The notes beneath the pieces are model-generated. The model had not been told where the DNA came from, did not search any database, and was given only the letters and a program-made list of their open reading frames with translations. Shown in pieces: positions 11,317-24,049 of a stretch of 64,000 nucleotides of DNA. The translations under genes and the position numbers were made by a program. The stretch's first letter is position 1. Each line of letters begins with the position of its first letter. This DNA is from Syngnathus acus (lineage: Eukaryota > Chordata > Actinopteri > Syngnathiformes > Syngnathidae). The stretch is taken from positions 493,967 through 557,966 of the forward strand of contig NC_051091.1 of NCBI RefSeq assembly GCF_901709675.1. The letters are read 5' to 3'.

Positions 11317-14120
11317 TTGACCTGGATACCTAGCGTCGTTAACGAAGGGTCAATGCAAAGTATACGGCAGGGATGTGCGGGTCAGAGGTGGCAAGGAAGG
11401 CTTTCTACGCCTCCCCAGTCATGAACCTCACCGCACGTCACTGGACTAAACCATAACCGAATCATGCCCTCTCGATTTGTTTAAATGTTGAAACCAGTTA
11501 TACAGCTAAAAGACAATAGTAAAACAATTGTTAGTGCTAAAAATGTTTTTACACATCAAACTTCCCCCCCTCATTATGGTGGCATTAGCATGAAAAGCAA
11601 GATATGAATAAAGTGTAAAATCAGTGTTAGAAAAAAAATGTTGCCTCGCAATAATAATATAAATAATTAATGCATGAAAGGGTCGAGGGGAGGATTTGGA
11701 GATGCAATAATAGTATTGAGGAGTGGATTTAGTCGCTGTTACGAAACTGTATCCGTGTAAGTATATCCAGCTTCAAGATAGAGATAAAAACTGTATAGAT
11801 GATTGTGTAAGCAGTGGTTTGCGTAGTCCTCTAACTGACATGTTATTGGGGGAAAAAAAAAAGCTTCACGTTCTCCCAAATTTCACAACAGCACTCACAC
11901 CCACACACACTTTTCCACTGCATGTTTAGAAAAGCAGAGGAAGGAATGCGGCCCTGCAGGTCTTTGCTCTGTGAAGAGGCGCAAGCTTTTATAGTCTGGG
12001 GGGAAGCGGGCAAACGATTTCATCACTTATCATTCGTCATTCTTCTTTTCAAACTGGGCTTTAATGACGGGGCTTTCCACGGATAGCCAAGATGTGAAGA
12101 GTGAGCTTAGAGAGCCATGTCATCACAGCGGAAGTGCAAGCACTTCTCTGAGGGTGTGATCATTTGATATTTATCCCTAACTAAAGACTATAAATACATC
12201 TGATTTGCATATGCAACATTCAACAGCCTGGCAGGCAAACAAAAACAAAAACAGCACTTCCATGATGAAATAGGTGAACTTTGATGATGAAAATCACATT
12301 TAACATGAGAATAGGACAACTCTGGTGTCATGGTTGACTTTCTTTTTCCTACCTTTCTGTATAGTTGATTGCTGGATTTTATTGACAGTATTTATTGATT
12401 GTTTTGTCTTTTGACATTTGTCAAGTGTTTGTATCCCTTTGCTGTATTCATTTGAGGACCACAGGAAGACGAAGCACCTCTATGCTATGCGCTCGCTAAT
12501 GGGGATCCTAATGAAGAATAATGTGTGAGTATCACCTTGAATTCTTTATCAGCTGGAAGAGGGTTCAACTTCCTACAACTCTGAAAATAGATGCATGTGA
12601 TCTCTATATTGATAGGCAGGGCAGCTGGCGTATCCCGATGATCGTAGCGATGATCGTAGCCTCGGTATGCTCCTGTGGCACCTCTCTGCACCGGCCGGGC
12701 GTTCCGGCGCACAGCGCGTGCGTTATTTGACGTGCCATGCCACTCACTCACTCACTCACTCACTCACTCACTCACTCACTCACTCACTCACTCACTCACA
12801 GGCCCATCTCACTCACAGGCCCATCTCACCAGTTGGTGACTCCAAGTAGACCAAACCTTACGTATGTCTGCTGGAACCTTGCGTAAGTATCGACACTGGT
12901 AGCTAAAACGCCATTTGGTCATATTTGATCAAGATGCGGGGCGGCAGAGTCTGTCCGGCAACGTGTGTGTTGTATTTCATTCATGAATATGACAACAGCG
13001 TGCATCAAATTCTCCAAATAATTGTAGAAATGGGCTCATTGAATGCTTATGCTCATCTTTATTCTAAACTAGAACAGGACCTCCTGCAAAAATGTCTCCT
13101 TCTGCCAGGACTTTGTAGATTTTGCCCACCGATTTGTTTCGTTTTTTTTAATGGAATGAGAGGAGCCGTTTGAATCGTCAGTCGACCGTGTTCACGTTGT
13201 TGTTTTTTTAAACCGGGCCAAGCCGCATCTCTCTGCGAAATCAGCGCAGGGGCAGGCTGGACTGCTTTGGTACTTTACGCTGGAAAATAGAGGCCATTGT
13301 CTAAAATCATGAGATTAGTGATGATGATTGTGGTCACTGATAAAATAATTCCAAAGTTCAAAAGTTGAATGTATTAGGGTCAGCTGTAAGTGCAAACAAG
13401 CCATGTCTGCGATGCAATAGTGATGATTCCAGGGCTGTATGAAATTCTAATTTAAATATGGAATAATCCCTAAATTACAATTGACTTCTTCAATTGAAGT
13501 TGATGGCAAACAGGAGGCGTGCAGAATTGCAATTGAAATTCGAATTGCAGGTCGAATGAAAGTTCCATGAAATTCCATGACTCAAAATGAAAGCACATTT
13601 ATTTACCATGAAGCTTTACTATTTACATGCATTTTATACAAATGTTGTGAGGAGGTTATGTACGCACACTCAATTATAGTAAATAGTGAAGTGTAAGCAT
13701 TCTTTTTATTAACATTAAAAGCCTACTCAAATATAGCAAATTGTCAAAATTGTAAATGTTGAAAAAGCACTTCATTACCCAGAAGAATTTGTTTTCAGAT
13801 AATCAATGAGCTTTTATCTAGGGAATTTGCGCCCCCTTGTGGAGGTGCCCTGTAGACACGCGTTAGATTCCACCTTTGTAGTAAGGTCAGTATCCCACCC
13901 ACTTTAAAAGGGGGGGGGGAAAGAAAAGATGGTTTACTACAACTACAGTAACATGCAATTTCACAGTGACATGTTTCATAACATCTAGTTGGACAAGCAA
14001 ATTGACACTAGCTTGACAGTTCACTCAGCTTTCATATTAATCAACCATTTGTATAAAGTTCTTCTATTGTATGATGCGGTATTATAATAGTATATAAATA
14101 GTTGCGGTAAAGCCTTCCTA
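11317..14120. other. Intergenic region, no gene recognised
   Basis: It opens with a fragment related to the 696-bp element (11,409-11,440). The remainder is mostly unique sequence with a CTCA tetranucleotide tract at about 12,740-12,798 and a G-run at 13,910-13,918. A near-consensus CTCF-like motif on the minus strand lies at 13,829-13,842. Short ORFs show no recognisable domain. Confidence 0.6.
13829..13842 (-). promoter_or_regulatory. CTCF-like motif, minus orientation
   Basis: Read on the minus strand the sequence is CCACAAGGGGGCGC, one base different from the common CTCF core CCACCAGGGGGCGC. It lies about 280 bp beyond the stop codon of the zinc-finger gene and points toward the two plus-strand CTCF-like motifs on the far side of the satellite array. 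Binding is inferred from motif only. Confidence 0.5.
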
Positions 14121-14124
14121 TGTT

Positions 14125-15561
14125 TTATCTCATGTAATTGTCATGTGCTCGCATGTGCTTTACCAGTGTGCCTCTGTTATTATAACTTTTCTTGCATATG
14201 GAGCAGGTGAAAGGCTTCTCCCCGGTATGAAATCTCATGTGTGACGTCAAGGAGCCCCTCCTAGTGAAGTTTTTACCACAAAACATGCAACTAAAAGGCT
14301 TCTCTCCTGTGTGTACTCGCTTGTGCCTCTTCAAACTTGCCTTTTGATTGAAATTTTTGCCACATTCAATACAGCCAAACGGTTTCTCTCCTGTGTGACA
14401 TGACATGTGTCTCTGCAAATTGTGGTTATATTGGAATACTTTGGCACACACAGTGCACTTGTAGCGCTTGACCTTATTACAAGAGCCAAGATGACTGTCC
14501 GAAAATGGCCGACCATGGTTCCTGCTGTTGTTGAAGTTGTCAGTCTTAAAAAGGACAGGTGGAGTGTTGTTTGTAGGAGATTAGCAACATTCAAGTCAAA
14601 CAACGCATCAGAGCCTTCTTCATTCGGTTGGCCTTGAACTGGCTCATAGGAATTGGAAGCAGGAGAACGTGCCTGTCTGTGCACTATAGAGGGCAGTTTC
14701 TCTTCATTTCCCAAAGAGGCAATCATCTCTTCTGATTTTTGACCGTGAGTTAGTATCATTGGACTTGTCCAGACTTCTTCCACTTCCTCTTTGACAAACG
14801 GGGGTGGTGTTGGAGCAAGGCTTTGGCTTCTCTCTTGATGCACAGGGGGGATTTTCAGGCCCAATAGCTCAGGCTGGATGCACTCAGATGCATCTGAAAT
14901 AGAAGAGAACAATTACGGTAGAATTCACGGTCATGGTGTAACAATAAACATTTGGCTGTCTCTCCGTTGCCACTCGGTGTGAACGCAGTCTGAATGATGG
15001 TGCATCTCTATATGAGACCTGTGACAAGCAGTTGTGACATGTCTTGTGAGGTTTGGCTTCTCATCTGAGCAGGCTTCAACAGTTCATGTAACAGGCTAGT
15101 TAGGAGTTAGAAGGGGGTTGGGATCATCTCCAGATCAGACGACTCTAGAAAATGGATTAACCAAAACAAAAAAAAACCTCGTTCTTCAAACGAGAATGAC
15201 AGTAGACGACTCAATCTTCCAATGGAGCCGTGTTTGAAGAAGTTGAAAATATTCCATTGCTGATTGATGGACGTGTACTCTCAAAGCCCCCCCCCCAAAA
15301 ATATCAAGGCAAGATTATTATGTTGTAAATACTGACTGGCAAAATAACACAAGACATTAATGAGCGATGGATTTGACCTGATCCGCGATGATGGATTGTT
15401 TTGGTGGCGAGCTGTCCAGAAGCAGAAGCCTGCAGCATGCGATGGTGCTTGAGCTCGTCCTCGTATTCGACTATTGTTTTCTCAAAAATCAGCATGATCT
15501 CGTCAACAGCTACGGTCAGCCTCTCACTGACAAATGCTCTCAATAAGTGAGCAGAAGGCAT
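14125..15561 (-). CDS. C2H2 zinc-finger protein, four fingers, apparent 1-nt frameshift
   Basis: Two coding exons on the minus strand. Exon A (15,561-15,378) starts at the ATG giving MPSAHLLRAF and encodes an amphipathic helical leader (VSERLTVAVDEI then a charged stretch) typical of the N-terminus of fish multi-finger ZNF proteins; it ends at cag|gtcaa. Exon B (14,893-14,125) follows an atttcag acceptor and encodes an acidic, Pro-rich linker, then four C2H2 fingers with TGEKPF linkers: finger cysteines begin at YKCTVC, GCIEC, SCMFC and TCSIC. The linker and finger frames do not join. Summed exon length is 953 nt, one short of a multiple of three, and the finger frame reads back open to a linker around TPPVLFK (about 14,560). 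One missing base in that interval would connect them. The product is probably a nuclear DNA-binding transcription factor. The family has many paralogues, so no symbol is given. Confidence 0.8.
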
Positions 15562-15631
15562 TGTCAATGAATCGTTCAAACAATACTTGATGCTGCTTTT
15601 CTGATGTAGTCTCTTTCCCCACAACCCCAAC

Positions 15632-18600
15632 CCCTCCTTTCTCTACTTCTAGCGTCGCCGGTTGCACAATCATGAATTAAAGTGGCTAGCGCCATCTTGT
15701 GTTCAGGATCTACATGAAAGGTAAAGGTTTTTTTTAATTGAACTACTACAAGGATACAACAGTATAAAATACAAGGATGTACAGTCTACAAAAGAAATGT
15801 AGGTGGATAAATAAAGCAAGTGATCAGGTCATTATAATAGAGACATTGCAGTTAAATCCTTGTCAAAGAATCCATTAACTGTGTGTAATGAAACAAACTT
15901 TACGGTTGCTGGATGCCTTTTTTATACCCCGAGTTAAGAGTAGTGTAAATACACTGCATGTTCATCCTGAATTAAAATGCTGGCCTTATCCTGCACTGTG
16001 ATGTTGTTACGATAAGATTCCCCTTCCAAATGTAACAGCTGTATAGCTCAGTCAAAATAATTCAAATCAGCAAGAGGTTGTGGTATTTTCAGGATTGATT
16101 TGAATTTTTTTTTTTTTTTGTCCAGGGGATTTCTTTTGTCCTTCTGGGTTTTCCTTTTGTCTCCCTGCCTGCCTCCCTGCCTGCCTCCCTCCCTCCTCGG
16201 TGTTGGCACTTGAGCTCAGGGAGGGGCTGGAATCAGCACGGTACGGTCCTGGTGTATTATTGGCTCCTGCCTCCGATGTCTCGGTGACTGTAATGAAAAG
16301 GAGGTTTGAGCAGCACTGTGACATCCCGCCTCCTGCCTCCCATTCACTCTTGTCTTCCTTCTCCCTCCCTCCCGCTCATTGCTTTTCTCCTCTCCACTTG
16401 TTCTGTGACTGGCGGTGGAGATGGGTGGTCATGTGATGTTTTAATACCCTGGGATTTTGTGCCAGGCATGCTGTGAAGCGCCTCAGTCCAGCCGGCCAGC
16501 CCTATCTGAGGAGGGCTGGCCTATTTATTGCCTATCCAGCGACCTTTTTTTTTTTTTTGCTTCTTGAGGGATATACATCCGTCCGTATATTATTAGCTCC
16601 TAGCCAGCCACGGCTCCACTTGTTGGTAGGATGACGGCTTGGGGAAGTGCCCTTTGATGCCTTGCTCGGAATACATATGCGGCAAAAACAGACATCAGCA
16701 AGACGTGGCATCCGTTGTGCAGGTGGCTGGTAGGTAGGTAGGTATCCCCCGATTAGATTCTTATTGGATTGCGGACCGGTCATGCTAACGGCAGTAAATA
16801 CGTATTCTCAGGTGGGGGTTCTGCTTCAGAATAAAAGAAATGAAAACACGGATCACAGACATTGATCCGCTGCGGTGTGTGTCGACTGGTAACAAATGTA
16901 CGGATCTCTTCAATGATTAGTGCATGGCCCATTTTCATCCTCTATGCATTGCACACATGATTATTGATGCCTTTGTTGACTGTTGAATGTGACATGTTGG
17001 GATTTTCATTTCAAGCCTGAATTCTCACATTGTAATTTAACAGAGATGTCACACCTCGACTATATCATCATCATCAACATCGAAATGATTCATTCGTTTA
17101 TCTTCCCAACCTCTGTATCCTCACAAAGCATTCTGGAGCCCTCTAGAGCAACTCGACAAAAAGCTAAATGATGTGAGGCCAGGTCAGTCCAATTTTTAAC
17201 CCAAGTTGGCTTGTTTTGAACCCAGCATTTGTAAGGCTATAGACTGGACTCCGCATCACCATGGTTACCGGAGGGGGCAAAATTGTGGAACAGGCCAGCG
17301 TCTCCCGAGCAAGTCACCCATTAGTCAAATCTCACAGCAAACGCCAAATGTCACACCATACAGGATAGGAATACTGCAATAAGAATGCCCTTTTGTTAGT
17401 TTTGGGTCTGTAGCGTTGCTAGATGTGCAGTGTGTGCTACGACACCTGCTCAGGGATCACTCGACTGTAATTAAACTGGACTCGATAAGACAACGTGGTT
17501 TTACCGTGGCCTCTCGGTTAGGGGTGTCGCACTCCTTTTTGTTGGGGGCCACGTCAGAATCTGCTTTATTGGCCAAGTTTGTGCATGCATCAAACTTCCA
17601 CAACTGTAATGTCTGGCTTCTGTTGGTAAAAGTGTCTTTTGAAATACATCGTGGGTTCTCAGTTTTGTGTCAAGTTTTCCCAACCACACAAATGATACAC
17701 AAAATATCCCAATCAAAAATCATTTTCTTGGACGATCTTACACCACTGATACTACCACCCTTGCAAATCTGGATGCTACTTACTATATTTAGCTCTCATA
17801 TGTGATACAATTTGACCTCATGTTCTACAGACTGGATGTGCAAGTGTTGTACGATAAACTGCGTGTTCATTTACAGGAAATAACACATTTCTTTCACTGG
17901 GAAAAGAGCTTTGCCAAAAATGCAAGAAGTGGCCAATGTCCGTTCATCAAAGTGATGGATGGTCACTCGTCGCCTTGTGTGTGTGTGTGTGCGTGTGTGT
18001 GTGTGTGTGTGTTGCACTTTGTCATTTCACCGTCCGTCGCTGAGTTGAAATGGCATCAAAGAAACCGATGAACCCTCATCCTAAATAATCATGACCGTTG
18101 GCGTTTTGCAGCTAAAGATAGCCCGAGAGATTTTGTCTTTGGTGCTGTTGGCCACATGGCTGCGTTAAACTAATCCAAGCCAATTCCACGCCAATCCTCC
18201 CATCCCACTCGAGCTCATCACAAGCAAAGCGGGATGAAAAGGATTTAATTCAAGCTCTCCGCGAGCAGCGTCTTTCCCAATTCACAGACTCCATGTTTCC
18301 AAGAGGAGACGGATGTTTTCAGATCCAAGTATATTCACAGCTGCTGTATGAATAAAGGGGATACCATTTGCTAGATGAAATAAGGAATGACGATAGTCAT
18401 TTGTAATATCCAAACACAAATATCAGATTCCCGATATTCCTTATTGGATCGTATATGAAATGGATGCTAGCACAGGGAGCTGTGACAGAAGGCCATTAAT
18501 GATTCGGAGAGGAGTCACACAGAGAGACAAAGACCATTAGCAATTCCCTAAGGAGACGAGAGAGGGAGGGAGGGAGGGAGGTAGGGAGGGAGACGCATAG

Positions 18601-18830
18601 CAACAACAGCAACACAAGGTAATCGAGGAATAGCCGAATAATAATAATAATGATATTCATTGTTTTCTGCTGCAGTGCAAATGCTTTTCTTTAAATGATC
18701 CGAATATTTTTCACAATCGTCCACCCTCCTAATGGTTGATGGGATTTTAGTGAGGCTTCCCAGTGATCTGATTGACTACTTTTGTCAACAAACGTGCAAT
18801 GTTGCTCAGGCAGACTGTGAGTGTGCAGTC
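15632..18830. other. Intergenic region, no gene recognised
   Basis: Contents are mostly unique sequence with low-complexity patches: a poly-T run near 16,108-16,119, CCTGC/CCTCC words at 16,160-16,195, a T-run at 16,545-16,558, a GT tract at about 17,980-18,011, and a GGGA-type purine tract at 18,557-18,590. None of the ORFs shows a family signature or convincing splice context. Confidence 0.5.
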
Positions 18831-18835
18831 CCTCT

Positions 18836-18836
<1 letters not shown>

Positions 18837-18888
<52 letters not shown>
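18837..18888 (+). repeat. CAG trinucleotide microsatellite (~17 copies)
   Basis: This is an uninterrupted CAG run. It sits in an open frame that would give polyglutamine, and in other frames polyserine and polyalanine. The flanking translation has no homology I recognise and no splice signals frame it, so I treat it as a non-coding microsatellite. Confidence 0.9.
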
Positions 18889-18890
<2 letters not shown>

Positions 18891-19867
18891 TATTCTTATT
18901 ATGAAGGGAACCATTTTCGTCCAGACCTGTTTCACGCAGGTTGTTTTTTCCCCCCATTAATTCTTAAATCACAATTGAAAAGCAATATCTGGTTTTAAAC
19001 TACTACTATGACTTATACCTTTATTAGTTCACATCTCATGATTACTTTTGACATGATGCTAAATATCATTGTTTGATTCATTTCAAAATTGGAAATGAAC
19101 AATCATCATTTGTCAAGACACCTGACACAAAGTAGTAAATATTACAAAATGATTTATGAGTTACTATATGTGCTATATTTCTGTATTTAAATCCATTTTC
19201 AGCCACCCATGTAGCAATGGATTTTTCTACTGCATGAAAAATGTCCACATTTCTTTTCCCTTCAGCATAAATGGACTTGACTTGTACGGACGTACGTATA
19301 TTCCTCCCCTACCCAACGAGTGGTTCATATTCATTCTGCATCACAGTCACACGCTCCTTCCTCTCCACTGGTGAACTCTGGCAAGTTCAAATCTAATTAC
19401 TATGCCCAGTGCATGGTCTCTCCAACCAGGCCACGTGATAATTTTTTTTTTTTACGAAGTTTGAGCGAGAGTCGAGCGAACCCTGTTTGTGTTGGATTTG
19501 CGTCACCGGTGGCGTGGTCATGTGCCTTTAAGAAACTAACGGTGCACATTAGAAACCTTCAAACTGTGTTTACAGTATCTGCTTGCATGCATCAAAGAAG
19601 TCTAGTCCCAATCATACTTTTTTTCTAGCATTCTGACCTTTCCTCTACTTTGATGGTCTGCATTTTTTTTCCTTCTTACCAACACAATTGAAAAGAGCGC
19701 TTCACTTTGGCCCTTGGGCAAATGATTAGCGCTTCGTCATGATCTCAATTCACTTTGTTTGTTGATTTCCTAAATGAAAAGCTGCACTCTCTAGATTGGA
19801 TTGGGTTTTTTCTTCTGGTGTCATGATAGATGAAGACGTTTGCTCACAAGTCTGAATCCATGTTCAT

Positions 19868-21330
19868 TCAATTGATTTTTGCGTTCTTGGCATAGTTCCA
19901 ACATGAAAGTTCAGTCGTAAAGTTCAAATGGACAGCGCGGTTGCACTTTTCTCCTTTGCACAACGCATCCAACAATTTGATGTTGAGAATCTTCACGTCA
20001 GCCTTGTCTATACATTCCACAAGCACCTTGGATGTGTGTTTGAGGTCTGTGTCTTGCTGCAATTGTCACCATTTCAAGCATCTGCTTTGAGGTTTGCTGA
20101 AGAATTTTCAGGCTCGCATCCCTTTTCATTACTTTGTCCAAACGCTGCTTGGCGGCCATCATATCAAAGGTAGGGGGGGGTACAAATTGGTTAGGATTGA
20201 GCAAACCATCTTTGATTATTCAATTGCTTTTGAGGTGTATGCAATGCAACAGCGGTGTCAGCGGCAACATTTGACATAGTGCATCTCCGATTTTCAGCGA
20301 CATGTGCTGGAAGGAGACACAAACCCCACAAGACCAGATGAGATTTTTGGTCATACAAGATCATGCCTAATATGAAATACTAAGAAATGAGAAGGGCAAA
20401 GACGTCAAATGAACATAGTGTAACCTGGAAACGAAGCACCATTGAATTGTCACAGTATGAAATGTGTTGAGGTTGATGAGAAGAACACGAGTAAAGCAGT
20501 GAGAGGGATGGAGCTTGCAGAGAAGAGGAAGGGTGGGGGGTTGATTGTTTCTGGAGACTTGCTGGTTTCAAATTTCTCTTCTCTTTCATTTGTGCACTCG
20601 CATGCATTCAAGCTCTCTTACTTTCTCTTTCTCTCCTGACCACTTGGGCTTTTCTACAAACAAGCCCACTCCAGCCCAGCCCAGCCCCATCGTCTCGTCT
20701 CGCTTCGTCTGGTAGGAGCTTGCTGGAAGCACGCAGGAAGACCGGCAGGAACGTGGAAAACAACAAGAAGAGACGTGACGTGAACTAAGAAAGGTAAGTA
20801 GCAGCACTTGTACATTTGAGAGTTGAAAGGAGGGAGCACGCGTGGTTTTTTTGGTTGTTTTTTTTTGGTGCTTTTTGGTTGTGGATCACATGCGCATGTG
20901 TGAGAGACATCAGGCTAGACATGGCTGTGACCAACATGATTACAGAGAACGTCCTAAGAAATGAAAGGACATCTTGAAAGATTCCTCTTCTACTGAGATG
21001 GCCGTGCGGTCAGAGAATTGATGGTTGGAGCAAGTTTCAGAGTCATTGAAAGCGCTGTCCAATAGCGACGGCAGCCAGCCTTCTCTGGCAGGCTGCAGGT
21101 GAACATCAAGCATGGATGGCTCCATTTGTTGGTTAACCATGATATGAAGCTGAATATTTCTTTGCATGATCTGGATGCGGTTGAGCGTTGGCACTTTCAA
21201 ATTCCAACTTGTGTTTTTCTTTCTTTCCAATAGTTGCATCCTTTCTTTTCTTGTAGTTGTCAGTTCTTGGATCAGATGTTTGCTTTTTAGCTCGTACATT
21301 GCGTGAGCCTCTTGTCACATGCTAAAGAGC
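19868..21330 (-). pseudogene. Unrecognised coding-like remnants, possibly coiled-coil
   Basis: Two minus-strand stretches look more protein-like than chance. The first (21,299-20,940) reads as a Lys/Gln/Glu-rich helix (MYELKSKHLIQELTTTRKER and on) followed by a Ser-rich acidic tail and a stop. The second (about 20,180-19,870) reads AAKQRLDKVMKRDASLKIL, then needs a one-base frame change near 20,075 to continue as LQQDTDLKHTSKVLVECIDK and a Cys-containing tail. Neither has clean splice sites on both sides. Options are a decayed gene or retrocopy, exons of an unrecognised gene with a sequencing indel, or chance. I do not recognise the family. Confidence 0.3.
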
Positions 21331-22110
21331 TCATTTCAATTGGGATGATGTAGGTAGATTGTATGCCCAATAGTCTTTCCACTTACAAATATGAACTGTA
21401 AACAATCTATTATTGTATACTTTGTTTCCAGTTTGTGTTGTCACGTGTGCTTGTGAGTTGAAGTGTGCATTTTTCTGATTCCTTTTAGTTGTGTTGGCAT
21501 AGGTGTGTGTGTGTGTGTGTGCATGTAGGTGCACGTGAGTATGCTCAGGCTAGGCGTAGTTGCTGATATGACTAATGGGATAGCAGAGTCGGGCGGTCTC
21601 CGAAAATCCTAATACATCAAAGGATATCTTGACATATTTATCTTCTCTCTGTGTAGAAAATGAAGAGTTTACGGTTTCATGATTACTGTGAGCACAGTGT
21701 CTGCGTGCTTGCGTGCGTGCGTCTATGTGGCTTGACCTCGATTGAATCCCTGAGTCTGGCTCAGCGAACTCCCGGCCGGGCTTTAATTGAACCCAGGTTA
21801 AGCACCACCGCCATAGACACTTATAGAACTTCTACAAGAGCAAATCAGAGAAAGGAGTCAATAACCAATGTGACCAGATTGAAGGTGCTTAAAGTGCCTT
21901 TCCCAATAAAATATGCAATAGTTTGGACGTAACCATTCTTAAGAAACATCAGATGATGAAAGAAAGAAAGAAAGAAAGAAAAAAGCCAGCTGCTTGATGT
22001 GTGCTCAATGAGACGTGATTGAGAGAAAAAGATCATTGGTGCAAAGACAGATTGTTTCTCCCTCCCGCTTGTTTAAATTCCTCTCATTCTAGCCTCACAC
22101 ACACACACGC

Positions 22111-22150
<40 letters not shown>

Positions 22151-22980
22151 TGGCATCCACTCAAGTGACTGCTCAGTTGCTGAATTGGCGGCGGGAAAAT
22201 GCAAACTAAATTTAAAAGTGATGGAGGGCAGGCTTGCTTCAAGTGGAGAGGGACAGGGAGGGGAGGGGAGGAGTGGGAGAGTGTGAACAGATGTGTGTCA
22301 TCTCGGGTTTGTGCTGGCTCGCCTGGAAGAATTGTAAACACAAAGAAACGCATTCCTTTTCTTTGGACACACAAAAACATGCGAGGGGCACATGCACCGA
22401 ATGAAAAATCAAATCAACTCCATAAAAACGGCATGATTTCTATTCATTTGATCAAAGTGCAAATGAGATGCACATCTGTCATGAGTATACAATGTGATGG
22501 CAAATGTTAATATTCATTCATGCTAATGATCCAGCACTTTGATTTCACACGACTTGAGCAATGAATGACTTAGCACCCAGCGCATCTCACGCTGCTCAGA
22601 TTTGTCCTATCAATTCACAATTTCACAATTCCAATGAAGGCAGAAATGAAAATCTGATGAGCGCATGGCATCGGCGCTACTCGCCGTCCTGTCGTGACGG
22701 GCCGACTTGCTGGTAAGGAGGCTAATACCCTAGGGCTCTAGAATTAGTTGCCATCGTGGCGCTTCGTGTGTCAAGGAGCACTTACAGCACAGTCGCTTTC
22801 GACATGATTGCTAGTCATGCCTTCTGTACTGCTAAGACTCATGCTACAAGAGATGTGCTCAGGGCAGAGCATACAGTGTACGCAGTAGTGGAGGAGTCCA
22901 GCCAATGTTCATACAAAATGAGCGTACATGTCACAAATAGTCAAGTATATCTATTTCCATGAGATTCCATTGGTTTGTTC
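21331..22980. other. Intergenic region with CA/GT microsatellites
   Basis: A GT tract is at about 21,505-21,522, an AAGA tract at 21,957-21,980, and a CA tract at about 22,096-22,150. No gene is recognised; ORFs here derive from the repeats or are isolated. Confidence 0.5.
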
Positions 22981-22987
22981 TTTTTTC

Positions 22988-23852
<865 letters not shown>

Positions 23853-23972
23853 TTTCAATCACTATGGTCTGTTTGTGCAAACTTTGGAATGTAGATAGAT
23901 AAATAAATAAATAAATGGATACATGAATAAATAATATTACAGAGCATATTGAGTACCCAAAAGAACTTACTA

Positions 23973-24003
<31 letters not shown>

Positions 24004-24017
24004 CTGTCTGTTTTTAT

Positions 24018-24048
24018 CCACCAGAGGACAGCATGCGTCCTCTGGTGG
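24018..24048. other. Perfect 12-bp hairpin with CTCF-like arms
   Basis: Left arm CCACCAGAGGAC (24,018-24,029) and right arm GTCCTCTGGTGG (24,037-24,048) are exact reverse complements around a 7-base centre (agcatgc). Each arm resembles a CTCF core half. It lies just beyond a TG tract. Confidence 0.75.
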
Positions 24049-24049
24049 C

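Noticed and set aside
18691-18998. Polyglutamine protein
   Set aside because: The CAG run is open in several frames, the flanks have no homology and no splice or start context supports an exon.
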